Under the pieces are notes generated by a model. That model saw only the letters and a list, made by a program, of their open reading frames with translations. It did not search any database and was not told the origin of the DNA. Positions 43,843 to 54,004 of a stretch of DNA of 64,000 nt are shown here, piece after piece (within the stretch, counting starts at the first letter, position 1; every line of letters starts with the position of its first letter). The translations under genes were made by a program, and so were the position numbers. This DNA is from Gammaproteobacteria bacterium. GTDB lineage: Bacteria > Pseudomonadota > Gammaproteobacteria > SZUA-229. The DNA is taken from NCBI GenBank assembly GCA_016744065.1, contig JADGFA010000014.1, positions 1 to 64,000 on the forward strand. Direction: 5' to 3'.

Positions 43843-44725
43843 AATAACCTTCTGCCATTTTCACCGCATGTCCGCCAAGCTGCAAACTCACCACTTCTGA
43901 AGCATTTTTATCAATATTAATTTCCATAATACTAATACGTGACTCTTCATTACCTCGTTGAATTAAACAGGAGCGATGATAGTCATTAATACCGTACGAC
44001 AAATATAAGCCAAAAGCAGGAGCTACCGCTCCTATTGGTGGATCATCATTCACTGCAATATCCTTCCCCATCAAACGCGCTGAAAAATTAATCGATTCAA
44101 ACGGATGGTCACCTGTAAATAGCAAAACATGGTCTGCTAACGACGCAACAAATGAAAGCTGCCATTTATTTTCATAAAACTGGGCTGAACGTAGTATTTT
44201 ATTATTTTTGACAGGAATCATTAAGCAAGGCTGGGGACAACCGGCAATCATGGGTTTGTAGTTTTGATAACCTAATTCCGACTTATCAAGCCCAATAATT
44301 TGAGCCAACTCCTGACCGGAAGGTACATATTCATCATATTTTTCACTAACCGGTATATTTATCTGCACTTTCTGATTTTTCAGGCTATGAATAACATCTA
44401 GCTGCTGCCCATTTAGCTCGATCCTGGCATTGGAACCTTGCACCAGCCCCATATCAGCCATTACATAACAGGCAGCAACCACTGCATGACCGGCAAAATC
44501 ACGCACTCCCTGAGGTGAAAAAATCTGTAATTTAGCATCACATGCCATATGCTCAGAACGAGATATAAACACAGTTTCAGTGAGATTTAACTCTTTTGCC
44601 AGGCGCAGCATCTGCCTCACACTTAAATTATCAGCCTGATTAAAAACAGCTATTTGTGCACCATTAAAATGGGTTTTGGTAAAAGCGTTTAACAGGGTAT
44701 ATTTTAACTTCATATTGATAGACAA
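43823..44725 (-). CDS. PhzF-family isomerase/epimerase-like protein
   Basis: A 300-residue cytoplasmic protein of the PhzF (diaminopimelate epimerase-fold) family. Typical are NAFTKTHFNGAQIAVF, the catalytic Glu in LNLTETVFIS, SPQGVRDFAGHAVVAACYV and the C-terminal QLGGHAVKMAEGYF. Most members have unknown substrates. ATG codons four residues apart at the start (MSINMKLKY) are alternatives. Confidence 0.85.
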   Translation of the reverse strand: MSINMKLKYTLLNAFTKTHFNGAQIAVFNQADNLSVRQMLRLAKELNLTETVFISRSEHMACDAKLQIFSPQGVRDFAGHAVVAACYVMADMGLVQGSNARIELNGQQLDVIHSLKNQKVQINIPVSEKYDEYVPSGQELAQIIGLDKSELGYQNYKPMIAGCPQPCLMIPVKNNKILRSAQFYENKWQLSFVASLADHVLLFTGDHPFESINFSARLMGKDIAVNDDPPIGAVAPAFGLYLSYGINDYHRSCLIQRGNEESRISIMEINIDKNASEVVSLQLGGHAVKMAEGYFDIPDE

Positions 44726-44861
44726 CCGGTATTGAATTACGAATTATTATTTACTAAATGTATATTATTAAGCATTTCATACAAAACAATATATCTCTTT
44801 ATTGAACAAAACACTATTATTCTTAAGTGTCAAAACGATAACATATAATGGCAAGCCTAAT

Positions 44862-45353
44862 ATGATTACGCCCATGCTAAATATAGATGGAATTACCGGT
44901 CATATATTAATCGAACCTAACAGGCCTATTAGCTGGCATGATAACATGCAATTTATTAAAATATTTTCCCTGGTTTCTTTTGTCATTGCTTTAATTGCAA
45001 TGTCTCAGGGGCTTATACTGGTTATGCCATTTTCAGGCATTGAGGTTGTTTTTGTTTCAATCAGCCTGTATCTGGTTTATAAACACTACTCAATTTGTCA
45101 GATCATTTATTTCACACATAATAGTGTGATTATTGAGTCAGGAAATCGCTGTGCAGATCAGCGTATTAAGTATCAACGTTACTGGTCAAAATTTCATGTA
45201 GATAACAAAGGAAACTATAATATACCTCGCCTTAGCATATGCTCCAAAGGAAAAACAACCGAAATCGGCCATTTTTTAAGTTATAAAGATAAAATAATTT
45301 TGATTCATTTAATTAAAAAAATCACCGCCGACTTTCAAACGAAGTCACCTTAA
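44862..45353 (+). CDS. DUF2244 membrane protein
   Basis: A 163-residue inner-membrane protein with two adjacent helices (about residues 33-78) in the DUF2244 pattern: IEPNRPISWHDNMQFIKIF, IALIAMSQGLILVMPFSGIE. A soluble C-terminal part contains YWSKFHV and ICSKGKTTEIGHFLS. The function is unknown; the family is often near cytochrome oxidase genes, not the case here. ATG 44862 is chosen over the upstream TTG 44802. Confidence 0.75.
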   Translation: MITPMLNIDGITGHILIEPNRPISWHDNMQFIKIFSLVSFVIALIAMSQGLILVMPFSGIEVVFVSISLYLVYKHYSICQIIYFTHNSVIIESGNRCADQRIKYQRYWSKFHVDNKGNYNIPRLSICSKGKTTEIGHFLSYKDKIILIHLIKKITADFQTKSP

Positions 45354-45397
45354 TTTCATTATCAAGGAACATACAAGTCATTCGCACGACCTGATAT

Positions 45398-46978
45398 TTA
45401 TGCCTGTTCAAAATAGGCCTGTAAATAATCCTCAAAACTCATATTATCTAAAGCTTCTATTTGCTTCTGCTTTGCTATAGATTTCGTTGCTTCATCACTA
45501 AAGAATTTATCACGCTCTTCTGATAAATTTAATTTTGTAAAATATTGGTTATGATTTTCTGACATACGTTTTGCAAAATGGTAAAAACCCTCTTTTGTTT
45601 CGCGCATTTCATTAAGCATTCTTGCTGATGGTGTTAACTCAGGGTCTTTTACCTTTTCAATTTGCCGCTTTAGTGCATCCTGATAAGGTGTTCCATCTTT
45701 ATGCTGATCCAGTAACTCACTAACTGACTGCATACCATTAAGTAAATCTCCAGCCCAGTTCTTTAATTTATATTTTTTTGCATTAAGATTTAGTTTCAAA
45801 GAAGGATCTCGCCCATTATGCGCAACCAGCAATTCATTCTGGTCAATCTCCTCTCTTTCGCTAAAACATATTTGATCACTTTCAGCTAACAGGCAAAACA
45901 GCATAAATATTTCTATAAAGCGTAATTGCGTTTCATTTATACCAAGCGGATCAAATGCATTTACATCTAACGAACGTAATTCAATATAACGTACACCACG
46001 TTTTTTTAATGCCACTATGGGTTTTTCATTACCCTGTATAATTTGTTTAGGTCTAACCGTACTATAATATTCATTTTCAATTTGCAGCAAATTTGCATTT
46101 AACTGCTGATATTCACCATTAACCTTAACGCCAATTTTTTCATACTCTGGGAATGGCGTCTCTATAGCACATTGTAATGTTTTTATATATGAATCCAGAT
46201 TCCTGTAACAGGCTTTTACACCACTTTCATTTTCTTTATTGTTCTGGTACCCAATATCACCCATACGCAAAGAAGTTGCATAGGGTTCATAATATGTATT
46301 TTCATCAAATTCCTTCAAGCGAGTTTCGGCCCCACCAAGAAAAGATTTACATACCGCTGGTGATGCGCCAAACAAATAAGGAATTAACCAGCCATAGCGC
46401 TGTAAATTTCTGACCAGAGCAAAATATTGCTCTGACTGAAAGTCCTTTAAACTCGGTTCATTATCAGCCAGCAGCTCTTTATAAACAGGCCAGAAACTTT
46501 CCGGCAAAGAATAATTAAAATGCACACCTGCAATAACCTGCATTGCACGGCCATACCTGTGACCTAGCCCTCTTCTATAAATACTTTTCATCTGGCCCGC
46601 ATTCGAGCTACCATAATTGGCTATGGGTATACTACTATCCCCTGCCACAACACATGGCATGCTGGTTGCCCAGAGAATTTCGTTTTCTTCTAATTGTTTA
46701 TATACATAAACCTGTGAGTCACGAAGAAAATCAAGGACAGACTCAATATGCTCAGATGGTGGTGTTATAAACTCTAACAGGGCCTCTGAATAATCGGTTG
46801 TAATATAAGGGTTAGCCAGTGCTGAACCAAGCGACTCGGGATGCTCTAGCGGAGAAATCCCCCCCTCAGGAGAAACTCTTAAACTTTCTTTCTCTACCCC
46901 AATTTGCCGACCATTTAATAAGCCGCTTTTATTATAAGCAAAGAGTTCTTTAACTCTGCCCTCTACAAGTTTAAACAA
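45398..46978 (-). CDS. gshA: Glutamate-cysteine ligase GshA (gammaproteobacterial type)
   Basis: A 526-residue enzyme that joins glutamate and cysteine, the first step of glutathione synthesis. Motifs are GRQIGVEKESLRVSPEGG, TTDYSEALLEFITPP, GVHFNYSLPE, and RGVRYIELRSLDVNAFDP. Length matches E. coli GshA. The start is TTG 46978, with AGGAAAA upstream and no in-frame ATG before a stop, an uncommon start that would lower translation. gshB is not adjacent. Glutathione ties it to the GST, glutaredoxin and GGT genes of this window. Confidence 0.95.
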   Translation of the reverse strand: MFKLVEGRVKELFAYNKSGLLNGRQIGVEKESLRVSPEGGISPLEHPESLGSALANPYITTDYSEALLEFITPPSEHIESVLDFLRDSQVYVYKQLEENEILWATSMPCVVAGDSSIPIANYGSSNAGQMKSIYRRGLGHRYGRAMQVIAGVHFNYSLPESFWPVYKELLADNEPSLKDFQSEQYFALVRNLQRYGWLIPYLFGASPAVCKSFLGGAETRLKEFDENTYYEPYATSLRMGDIGYQNNKENESGVKACYRNLDSYIKTLQCAIETPFPEYEKIGVKVNGEYQQLNANLLQIENEYYSTVRPKQIIQGNEKPIVALKKRGVRYIELRSLDVNAFDPLGINETQLRFIEIFMLFCLLAESDQICFSEREEIDQNELLVAHNGRDPSLKLNLNAKKYKLKNWAGDLLNGMQSVSELLDQHKDGTPYQDALKRQIEKVKDPELTPSARMLNEMRETKEGFYHFAKRMSENHNQYFTKLNLSEERDKFFSDEATKSIAKQKQIEALDNMSFEDYLQAYFEQA

Positions 46979-47459
46979 TGACTTTTCCTGGAATCATGAC
47001 TGTATCTATGCCGCAACACTAGAGGCTAGACTATTACAGTATTTAAGAACACGCTAAAATGAGCAGCTTATAACAGGATGCTCCATCTCTCAATACATAG
47101 GGCGTTTCTGGCCAATATATAATTTTCTGAACGGATATAAGCCGTAATTGCAATATGCTAAATGAAAATAACAGCACACCACCAGAAAACCTCGATAGCA
47201 CAGTAATCGCCCACTGCATAGCTTATCCAGCGATATTATCAGGCCAGGCCGCACACACTACTATTATTTTTTTCATCCATTATCAGCATAATTTAAAAAT
47301 GTGGCCTTAATCACAAAACACCTGAAAACCAGAAGCATTTCATATTTGATCAGAGATACCCGGATTAATTGATAATGATCAATATCTAACACAGGCTTAT
47401 TTAATACCCTTTATGCTCGAAAATGTTTAATTACACGGCCTTAACAACCGGGTGTGCAC
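46979..47459. other. Intergenic region upstream of gshA, no recognised feature
   Basis: These 481 bases separate divergent gshA and a small hypothetical gene, so they should hold both promoters. I see no convincing promoter, RNA gene or repeat. A 51-residue frame (47155-47310, start MLNENNS) has no Shine-Dalgarno and no known match and is not called. Confidence 0.4.
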
Positions 47460-47783
47460 ATGGAACAAAATCAACACAATAATAGCAGTTTAAATAAAGC
47501 GTCAGCCTCTCAACGGCCACAGGACACTATTCATATTAAAGGAAAATACGAAATCATTCTTAACTGGTATAAGGTTAATGGTAAGAACCTGCTGGATGAA
47601 GAGATCCTCACGGGATTACAGATAAGTACTTTACTGAAGATTTTAGGTAATCCCATCTGGAATGATATTTATCACTGTTGGGCCGTTGAAGCTAAACATA
47701 TACCTAACTTACAGGCTTATGTTCAGCATCAGTTTAATCCTGACAAATTCACCTACTTTATAGAAGCCTATCACAATCAATAA
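47460..47783 (+). CDS. Hypothetical protein, 107 residues
   Basis: A small soluble protein with a polar, Asn/Gln/Ser-rich first 25 residues and then a compact domain: KYEIILNWYKVNGKNLLDEE, ISTLLKILGNPIWN, DIYHCWAVEAKH, ending in an amphipathic helix. I do not recognise the family. ATG 47460 is preferred over GTG 47454. It converges with the gene at 47815 with 31 bases between; the single Cys and several aromatic residues suggest a folded domain. Confidence 0.55.
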   Translation: MEQNQHNNSSLNKASASQRPQDTIHIKGKYEIILNWYKVNGKNLLDEEILTGLQISTLLKILGNPIWNDIYHCWAVEAKHIPNLQAYVQHQFNPDKFTYFIEAYHNQ

Positions 47784-47814
47784 GCTGTTTTGATAAAACT
47801 ACAAACAGGTATTA

Positions 47815-48351
47815 TTATTTTAATTCCTGCATAAGTAACTTTGCTTCACTCACGAGCGGATGGTTGGGGTTTTCATCAATAAACGCCTTAAACGAAGTAT
47901 TACTTTTTGCGACGCCCCCCATTGCTCCCATAGTAAGCGCTTCAGCAAATTGTGCATTTGGTTTCAGATCACTTTGGGGGTATTTATTTATAAAGCCACT
48001 AAATGCCTGATTAGCATTCTCAATAGCGCCATTATCAGCCATACTTTGCGCCTGCGCAAAATCCTCCAGTTGTTTCATAAATTGCTTATCACTGGTTTTA
48101 TCACCTTTCCAGTAAGGCTGTAATATTGTGCTGGTCGTTTCCGCACCCCGCACACCCATAGTTACTGTTACATTTCTCAACCTGGTTTCACTTTTTGGGC
48201 TTATTGCCTTAAATTTATTCCACACGGTATAAAACAGACCTTTAAACGCATTGTTTTTTTCAGCCTTAATCGAATCATTAGAATCAACCGGTTCCACAGC
48301 CATCAATGGCGCAGACACAAACAACATACTAAATAAAATTAAAAACTTCAT
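47815..48351 (-). CDS. Small secreted TPR-like protein, partner of the giant NHL/TPR/transglutaminase protein
   Basis: A 178-residue exported protein: signal peptide (MKFLILFSMLFVSAPLMA), an unrecognised segment with VTVTMGVRGAETTS, then helical repeats resembling the CpoB/YbgF type (AFSGFINKYPQSDLKPNAQF, SFKAFIDENPNHPL). ATG 48351 is chosen because GGAGATGG lies directly upstream; the two earlier ATGs overlap it. It starts 23 bases after the stop of the giant gene and is likely the second gene of that operon. Function unknown. Confidence 0.7.
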   Translation of the reverse strand: MKFLILFSMLFVSAPLMAVEPVDSNDSIKAEKNNAFKGLFYTVWNKFKAISPKSETRLRNVTVTMGVRGAETTSTILQPYWKGDKTSDKQFMKQLEDFAQAQSMADNGAIENANQAFSGFINKYPQSDLKPNAQFAEALTMGAMGGVAKSNTSFKAFIDENPNHPLVSEAKLLMQELK

Positions 48352-48374
48352 TTCCATCTCCATTAAGAATACTT

Positions 48375-51300
48375 TTAACGACTTAATAACTGGCTAATAC
48401 CAGCATATTTTTCAGATATATCCTGACTAATCATACGAGCTTCATCAAATTTTATTCGCGCATCTTTCAACTGCCCCAATTGATAATATGACATAGCTAT
48501 ATTTACTTTAACACCTGGATCATTAGCTGCCAGTTGCTCCGCGTAACTGTAGGTTTCAATTGCCTGATCATATTTCCCTTTTGAATAATAGATATTGCCA
48601 CGATTATTATATACGGCACTATTATCAGGGCTTCTCTCAAGAATCTGTTCAAATGTTTTATCCGCCTGAGAATACAATCCATTCTTTGCATATATAATAG
48701 CCACCTGCATCAGGGAACTTATATCATCTGGATGTAATGAAGCCATAACTTCATAGGGCTTAATCAGACGATCCAGGCTTTTTTGCATTAATATATTTTG
48801 TTCTCTATTTACCAGTGGCTTTACTTTTGCTTTATCCGGTACATCAATTGTATAAGTTGCAGGCTTTAATGTAACCGGAAGGAAATATTGCCAGGCATTT
48901 GCAAGTGAAATGCTATTCAATGTTTTTTCTTTTTCAAACTTATGATATTTACGCGCGCCTTCCGTCCATGCCTCAGAAAATGAAGTCCCTATCATGGTCG
49001 CTTCTATGGGTATCCATATATTCCCATCGTGCTCAACCATCAGGCTATCCTGCAAACTAATACGCGCTTTTTCTTCAACACTAACCCCTGAATCAAACAT
49101 CATCAGTAAGTGTCCTGGCACATCAAGTATCGCTGTTTTTATACCTAAATTTTCCAGCCCTGCACTCATTAAAACAGACAGGTCATCACAATCGCCACTT
49201 TTAACTTTTAGTGTTTCACGACTAAACTGAACATAATCCACACGGTCGTTGTTAAGTTGTGAATACGGGCTGTTAGGATCAACGACATAACGAATACCGT
49301 GAGCACTATAAACATCAAATAATGTCATTGCACTAACAAGATTATCACTCAATGGACCCGATTTGGGTTTATTCTCATTAATGGCCTGACGCACAAAATC
49401 ACGCAAGGTATCGTCCTTAGGTGTTACAAAAGAGCCAACCATATTTGAATCTGACCATATTATTGCGTTTTTCCCATATATAGTCATGGGTTGAGTTAGT
49501 CTTATCGCATCATTTTTCCCATCACGAACAAAGCTCAATGCCACCTCTACCTGTACGCCAGTATCTTCATCAATCTCAAGTATCTGATTATTAAACGAAG
49601 CTAATAAATCAATTTCCTGAGTTTCATTCGCCGCTAAATTTGGAATTTCTCGCGTTGTAGGAAAATCCATATAACCTTTAATAGAAAAAGTTATTTTTAA
49701 ATTACCATAATCAACACCACTAATATTTTGAATACGAACTCTCCCCACAGGCTTATTTGCATATTGCTTATAGGCCGCTGAGAAGACTTGATCCAGCTTC
49801 AAATCTTTCAATACAATTTGTGGTGCATTTGATTTAAATTCAAGTGATTTTTTCTTTTCTGCATAAGCCTTATCCAGTAACAGCTTGTTATCTGCATTAG
49901 GCTCTAATGCCACAGCTTTATCATAAGCCGCAATTGACTGATCAAATAATCGTCGCTTTAAAAACAGACTGCCTAATAAAACATGGGGCCGATATGAGCT
50001 AGAGTCTAAAAGAGCGGCTTTTTCCAACTGAATTTTAGCCTGATCAAATAAATTATTTTCACTATAAAGCGCTCCCAGGCCTAAGGTTAATTTCAGTGAA
50101 TTTTTTTGCTTCTCCATTGCCTGTTTCATATAGTCAATAGACTTGCCTATTTTACCCTGCTTATTTGAAATGGCAGATAACAGCACAAAGGGTTCTATTT
50201 CATCTTGCTTTAACTTACCGGCTTCTTTTGCCTGTATAAATGCCCGGTTATAGTCAGTCGCTTTAAACAATGCATTCGCCAGTAACATGCTTACCTGAAA
50301 ATCATTTCGACGTAATTTAACTGCATTTCCAAACTGCACTACCGATGCTTTATATTGCTGCGAGTTAAATTCAAACTGGCCCAGTCGAAGCGCTGCCTCA
50401 AATGACAACGGGTTTGCTTTTACTGCTGACTCAAGTGTTGGCCGCAATTTATTTTCCTGGCCCATTGCCACATAAATATCAGCAAGCGCCAACCATGCAG
50501 CGGCATGCTTTTTATCTAGCCTTGTCGCCTTAACCAACGCCAGCAATGCCTCACCACTCTTGCCTTCTGCCTGCGCAACCAACCCCAACAAATATTGACC
50601 TTCAGCCGCAGCCTGCTTCTGATCACCCATTGAATCCACAAGTGAACCCGCAAGTGAAATAGCAATTGTTTTAACCTGCGCATATTCTTTTTTATCAAGC
50701 CATGTTTTTGCTAGAGCTAACTTTGCGTCCATATGCCCTTTATTTATTCCAAGTGCCTTTTTAAAATATTCAATAGCTTCATCTGCTTTACCGAGTTCGT
50801 GCATAATCAAGCCACTTCGATACCAGACATCTGCATTATCTGGTGCAATTTTAGCGGCTTTTTCAAACTCCTCTAACCCTTTATCTATTATGCCTAACTT
50901 CACATAAGCATCAGCCATTAAGAAATGAGCTTCTATACTATTACCATTACGCAACAAAGCTTCTTCAAGGCAGGTTACGGCGCCAACAGGATCACCCAAC
51001 TTCAGACTAAGCTCGCCACAAAAAACATAGGTATCATCTTCAGCGGTTTTCTCTTCAATGACTTTATCAATAATCGCTTTAGCCGCAATATAATCTTCAG
51101 CCGCCACCAATGCTTTTATCTGCAAGTTTAAACCCTGATTTTCATAACCTTTAATATTCGACATTTCACGAAACGCCAAAACAGCCGCATCAATTTTATT
51201 TAATGCTAACAGGCTAATACCAAAATACTTTAACGTTTCTGGCTGTTCTATATTTTCTGCTATAACAGGCTTAAACAGCTCCACTACTTTTTTATATTGT

Positions 51301-53414
51301 TTATTCTGAAAAAACTTATACCCTTTAATAAACACATCCTCTTCTACACGTGAAAACTTTCCCTGCGACCCCAGCCCGGTAAAAGCATTTATTTTATAAA
51401 AAGATTTAGCTATGTTATCTTTATGCGCTATCACAGCTTTATTTTCGTAGACCTGTGTTACAAACACATAATCCCCATTCTCTGTGTTTGATCCATAAAC
51501 GTTATACCCTTTTACAAACGATCCTGGAACAGCGCTCCAGACTATCCTGCTTTCCTTAACACTGCCCACAACGGCTAAGCCGCCAACTTTCGCGGGGACC
51601 TGCAAATAACTGAAGTTTAATAATCGGCCTTTATCCTCATCATAAACACCTATCAGGGTTCTTTTTGATTTAGCCACACTTATATTTTTAGGCTCTTTCA
51701 GCCCGGCATCAGATTCCAGCTTTGAAGCGAATGATATTATTTTTTTCGGCCCATTATAAACCTGTATTGAATAAGGGTTGTTTTCTGTTCCACATAGCAC
51801 ATACAGGTTATTATCTGCATCTATTGCAAGATCATATATTTCATTAAATGGCGCATCTTTTTTATTTTCACCGCCTAAAGAATATAAATGCTTCCGGTAT
51901 TTTGAAAACACATGGAGTTGTTTTTTGTCTTTATCTGCTACAAATATATTCCCCTGAGTATCGACCACAACCGCTACTGGCTCAGACAACAACGACACTT
52001 CACTACCCTCAGTGTTTTCAATTTTATCCAGATAGACTCCATCACCTGAAAATATTTGAATTCGACTATTTCCTGTATCCGCAACATATATTTTATCATG
52101 CCGCATATATACCGATAACGGTGAGCTTAGCTTACCTGCACCAGCCCCCCTTCCACCATAACCTTTTTCTTCAAATTTTTTATTTCCATTTACATCATAA
52201 ATTTTTATTCTCTCTCCATCCAGAACAACAACGGTATTGCCACTTACAGATGCCGCCTCTGGATTTTCTATTTTTGCAAATTCTTTTATTAATTTACTCT
52301 TTTTAGAATATAAACTCACGCTACTTCTGTCACGGTTTAAACACAGAGCATTACCATCGTCCAGTTGATACGCCCGATCACACTTCATTCTTATAGGTAA
52401 ATATCGTGTTACGGTAGGCAAGCGAATCTGCTCTGCAGTTTTTCTGCTCTGTAATGGAATTTTATATATTTCAATTTTTTTATTTTGACTATCGGCTACA
52501 GCAATACGTCCATCCCTGAGCACTAATAATGAAGTGATTTTATTAAACTGAGCCCGCTCTTCTCCTTTGCTACCAAATGCATTTAGTTTTTTCTCACTCT
52601 CCCAGTCAATCTGATAAACCCGACCGTTTCTGGAATCGGCAAGGTAGATTAAGCCTGTTTCATCAATTGCCATTGTCGTAAATTCAGCGTCACCACCGAG
52701 CATTTTTTCAAGATTTTTATGCTTCAGGCGTTTAATTAAGTCTCCGTTATGATCAAAAACAACCAACTGACCTGCATTTATATTTTCAAATACATATATT
52801 CTTTCCTGGCTATCAACAAACACCTGTGTAGGCCGCTTTAATCGCTGCTCTTCTTTTAAACCTCTTTTCCCCAGGGTCGCTAGAAACACCCCATCGGCTC
52901 CAAATACGGAAATACGATTATTATCAGTATCCGCAATATATATTCGCCTGTTATTTGAATAGACTATTCCCTCCGGGTCCGATATTTCACCTGCACTGGA
53001 GCCACTTTGCCCCATACGCACAACCAGATCCCCATCACGGGTAATGACGGCCAACTTACTGCCACTTGTATTGCTTACCACGAGCATGTTTTCACCCGCC
53101 AGACTCAGCCCGCCTAAACGCCCTGAACTAAAAACTTTTGCTGAGCCCGTTAAGGACTTATATATAATGCCATTTTCAGATAATTGAATTAACTGACCGG
53201 TGTCTTTATCCGCAGCAACAATAACGTTATCACTTAATTGCACCATTGAAACTATCTGGCCAAATGATTTATTACTGGCAGGTTTAAACGTTTTATCTAA
53301 ACTAATTGCCGCCTGTAAAGAGGAATAAGAAAACAAATAGAGAGACAGAAAAAAGAACAAATATCTGTATGGGTTTAAAATACGTTTATTCGTTTTACAA
53401 ATTAAAAACATCAT
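48375..53414 (-). CDS. Giant periplasmic protein: NHL propellers, FN3-like, TPRs, transglutaminase-like domain
   Basis: About 1679 residues. Positions below count from the longest open frame, which is nine longer. A signal peptide (to about 44) is followed by NHL beta-propeller repeats (50-610; GRIYIADTDNNRISVFG-like blades), an FN3-like domain (615-700), at least 12 TPRs (705-1195), a beta-sandwich (1208-1325), a transglutaminase-like domain (1330-1500) and two or three more TPRs (1565-1685). The papain-like triad is visible: C1418 in SGDCDDLSVLM, H1444 in VPGHLLMMFD and Glu1480 at the usual Asp place (WIPIEATM). AAGGA precedes ATG 53414. A periplasmic protease or crosslinker on a scaffold is inferred; I know no named system. 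Confidence 0.75.
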   Translation of the reverse strand: MMFLICKTNKRILNPYRYLFFFLSLYLFSYSSLQAAISLDKTFKPASNKSFGQIVSMVQLSDNVIVAADKDTGQLIQLSENGIIYKSLTGSAKVFSSGRLGGLSLAGENMLVVSNTSGSKLAVITRDGDLVVRMGQSGSSAGEISDPEGIVYSNNRRIYIADTDNNRISVFGADGVFLATLGKRGLKEEQRLKRPTQVFVDSQERIYVFENINAGQLVVFDHNGDLIKRLKHKNLEKMLGGDAEFTTMAIDETGLIYLADSRNGRVYQIDWESEKKLNAFGSKGEERAQFNKITSLLVLRDGRIAVADSQNKKIEIYKIPLQSRKTAEQIRLPTVTRYLPIRMKCDRAYQLDDGNALCLNRDRSSVSLYSKKSKLIKEFAKIENPEAASVSGNTVVVLDGERIKIYDVNGNKKFEEKGYGGRGAGAGKLSSPLSVYMRHDKIYVADTGNSRIQIFSGDGVYLDKIENTEGSEVSLLSEPVAVVVDTQGNIFVADKDKKQLHVFSKYRKHLYSLGGENKKDAPFNEIYDLAIDADNNLYVLCGTENNPYSIQVYNGPKKIISFASKLESDAGLKEPKNISVAKSKRTLIGVYDEDKGRLLNFSYLQVPAKVGGLAVVGSVKESRIVWSAVPGSFVKGYNVYGSNTENGDYVFVTQVYENKAVIAHKDNIAKSFYKINAFTGLGSQGKFSRVEEDVFIKGYKFFQNKQYKKVVELFKPVIAENIEQPETLKYFGISLLALNKIDAAVLAFREMSNIKGYENQGLNLQIKALVAAEDYIAAKAIIDKVIEEKTAEDDTYVFCGELSLKLGDPVGAVTCLEEALLRNGNSIEAHFLMADAYVKLGIIDKGLEEFEKAAKIAPDNADVWYRSGLIMHELGKADEAIEYFKKALGINKGHMDAKLALAKTWLDKKEYAQVKTIAISLAGSLVDSMGDQKQAAAEGQYLLGLVAQAEGKSGEALLALVKATRLDKKHAAAWLALADIYVAMGQENKLRPTLESAVKANPLSFEAALRLGQFEFNSQQYKASVVQFGNAVKLRRNDFQVSMLLANALFKATDYNRAFIQAKEAGKLKQDEIEPFVLLSAISNKQGKIGKSIDYMKQAMEKQKNSLKLTLGLGALYSENNLFDQAKIQLEKAALLDSSSYRPHVLLGSLFLKRRLFDQSIAAYDKAVALEPNADNKLLLDKAYAEKKKSLEFKSNAPQIVLKDLKLDQVFSAAYKQYANKPVGRVRIQNISGVDYGNLKITFSIKGYMDFPTTREIPNLAANETQEIDLLASFNNQILEIDEDTGVQVEVALSFVRDGKNDAIRLTQPMTIYGKNAIIWSDSNMVGSFVTPKDDTLRDFVRQAINENKPKSGPLSDNLVSAMTLFDVYSAHGIRYVVDPNSPYSQLNNDRVDYVQFSRETLKVKSGDCDDLSVLMSAGLENLGIKTAILDVPGHLLMMFDSGVSVEEKARISLQDSLMVEHDGNIWIPIEATMIGTSFSEAWTEGARKYHKFEKEKTLNSISLANAWQYFLPVTLKPATYTIDVPDKAKVKPLVNREQNILMQKSLDRLIKPYEVMASLHPDDISSLMQVAIIYAKNGLYSQADKTFEQILERSPDNSAVYNNRGNIYYSKGKYDQAIETYSYAEQLAANDPGVKVNIAMSYYQLGQLKDARIKFDEARMISQDISEKYAGISQLLSR

Positions 53415-53557
53415 GAAATCCTTATACACCGAATAGAGCAAACCTTACTTATCTTTTGCTCCGAATAACCTAGCATAACTATTTATAGCCCAGAAGATAC
53501 TCTGTTTTTAAACTATATTTATTAATAACTGCCATCAATATAACTAGAAACCTAAAA

Positions 53558-54004
53558 ATGAATAAAATTCAACCACTTAGCTTCCCAGTAAATAACTGGG
53601 AACACCTGTATTCTTTACAGAAAGCAATATCACATAATGATCAGCTTACCGGTAGAAAGCTCAGCTTAAGCGGTCAGATTTCAAATCAGCCTTTTTTACA
53701 AAATCAGGCGACCCAAATAGATATTAATTTTATACAGGTAGATCAGCCCCCCGACTACCCCCTCACCGGCTCGGACACCCATGAACTGGGTACCATCACA
53801 CTTACAGAGCAACAACTGAGCACCAGTATCAAAATTGACCGAAAAGTATTTGAGGAACTACGTATGAACCTGATGGAGTACGCCGACATTGATGGCATAC
53901 ACATAATGGTCACTCTAGGACTGCTAAGTAATGAAAAACACTGGCATAATGGAAAAACACTACAGATCATTCAACTCGACTACGCAATGAAGGGTAATAG
54001 CTAA
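53558..54004 (+). CDS. Hypothetical protein coupled to a HIT-family gene
   Basis: A 148-residue soluble protein of unknown family (NNWEHLYSLQKAISHNDQL, then HELGTITLTEQQLSTSIKI, RKVFEELRMNLMEYADIDGI). The pattern is a mixed alpha/beta fold. Its stop overlaps the start of the HIT-family gene (TAATG), so the two are translationally coupled. It is divergent from the giant periplasmic gene with 140 bases between. Confidence 0.65.
   Translation: MNKIQPLSFPVNNWEHLYSLQKAISHNDQLTGRKLSLSGQISNQPFLQNQATQIDINFIQVDQPPDYPLTGSDTHELGTITLTEQQLSTSIKIDRKVFEELRMNLMEYADIDGIHIMVTLGLLSNEKHWHNGKTLQIIQLDYAMKGNS

Noticed and set aside
47155-47310. 51-residue frame upstream of gshA
   Set aside because: No ribosome binding site, no domain, polar low-information sequence; likely a chance frame.
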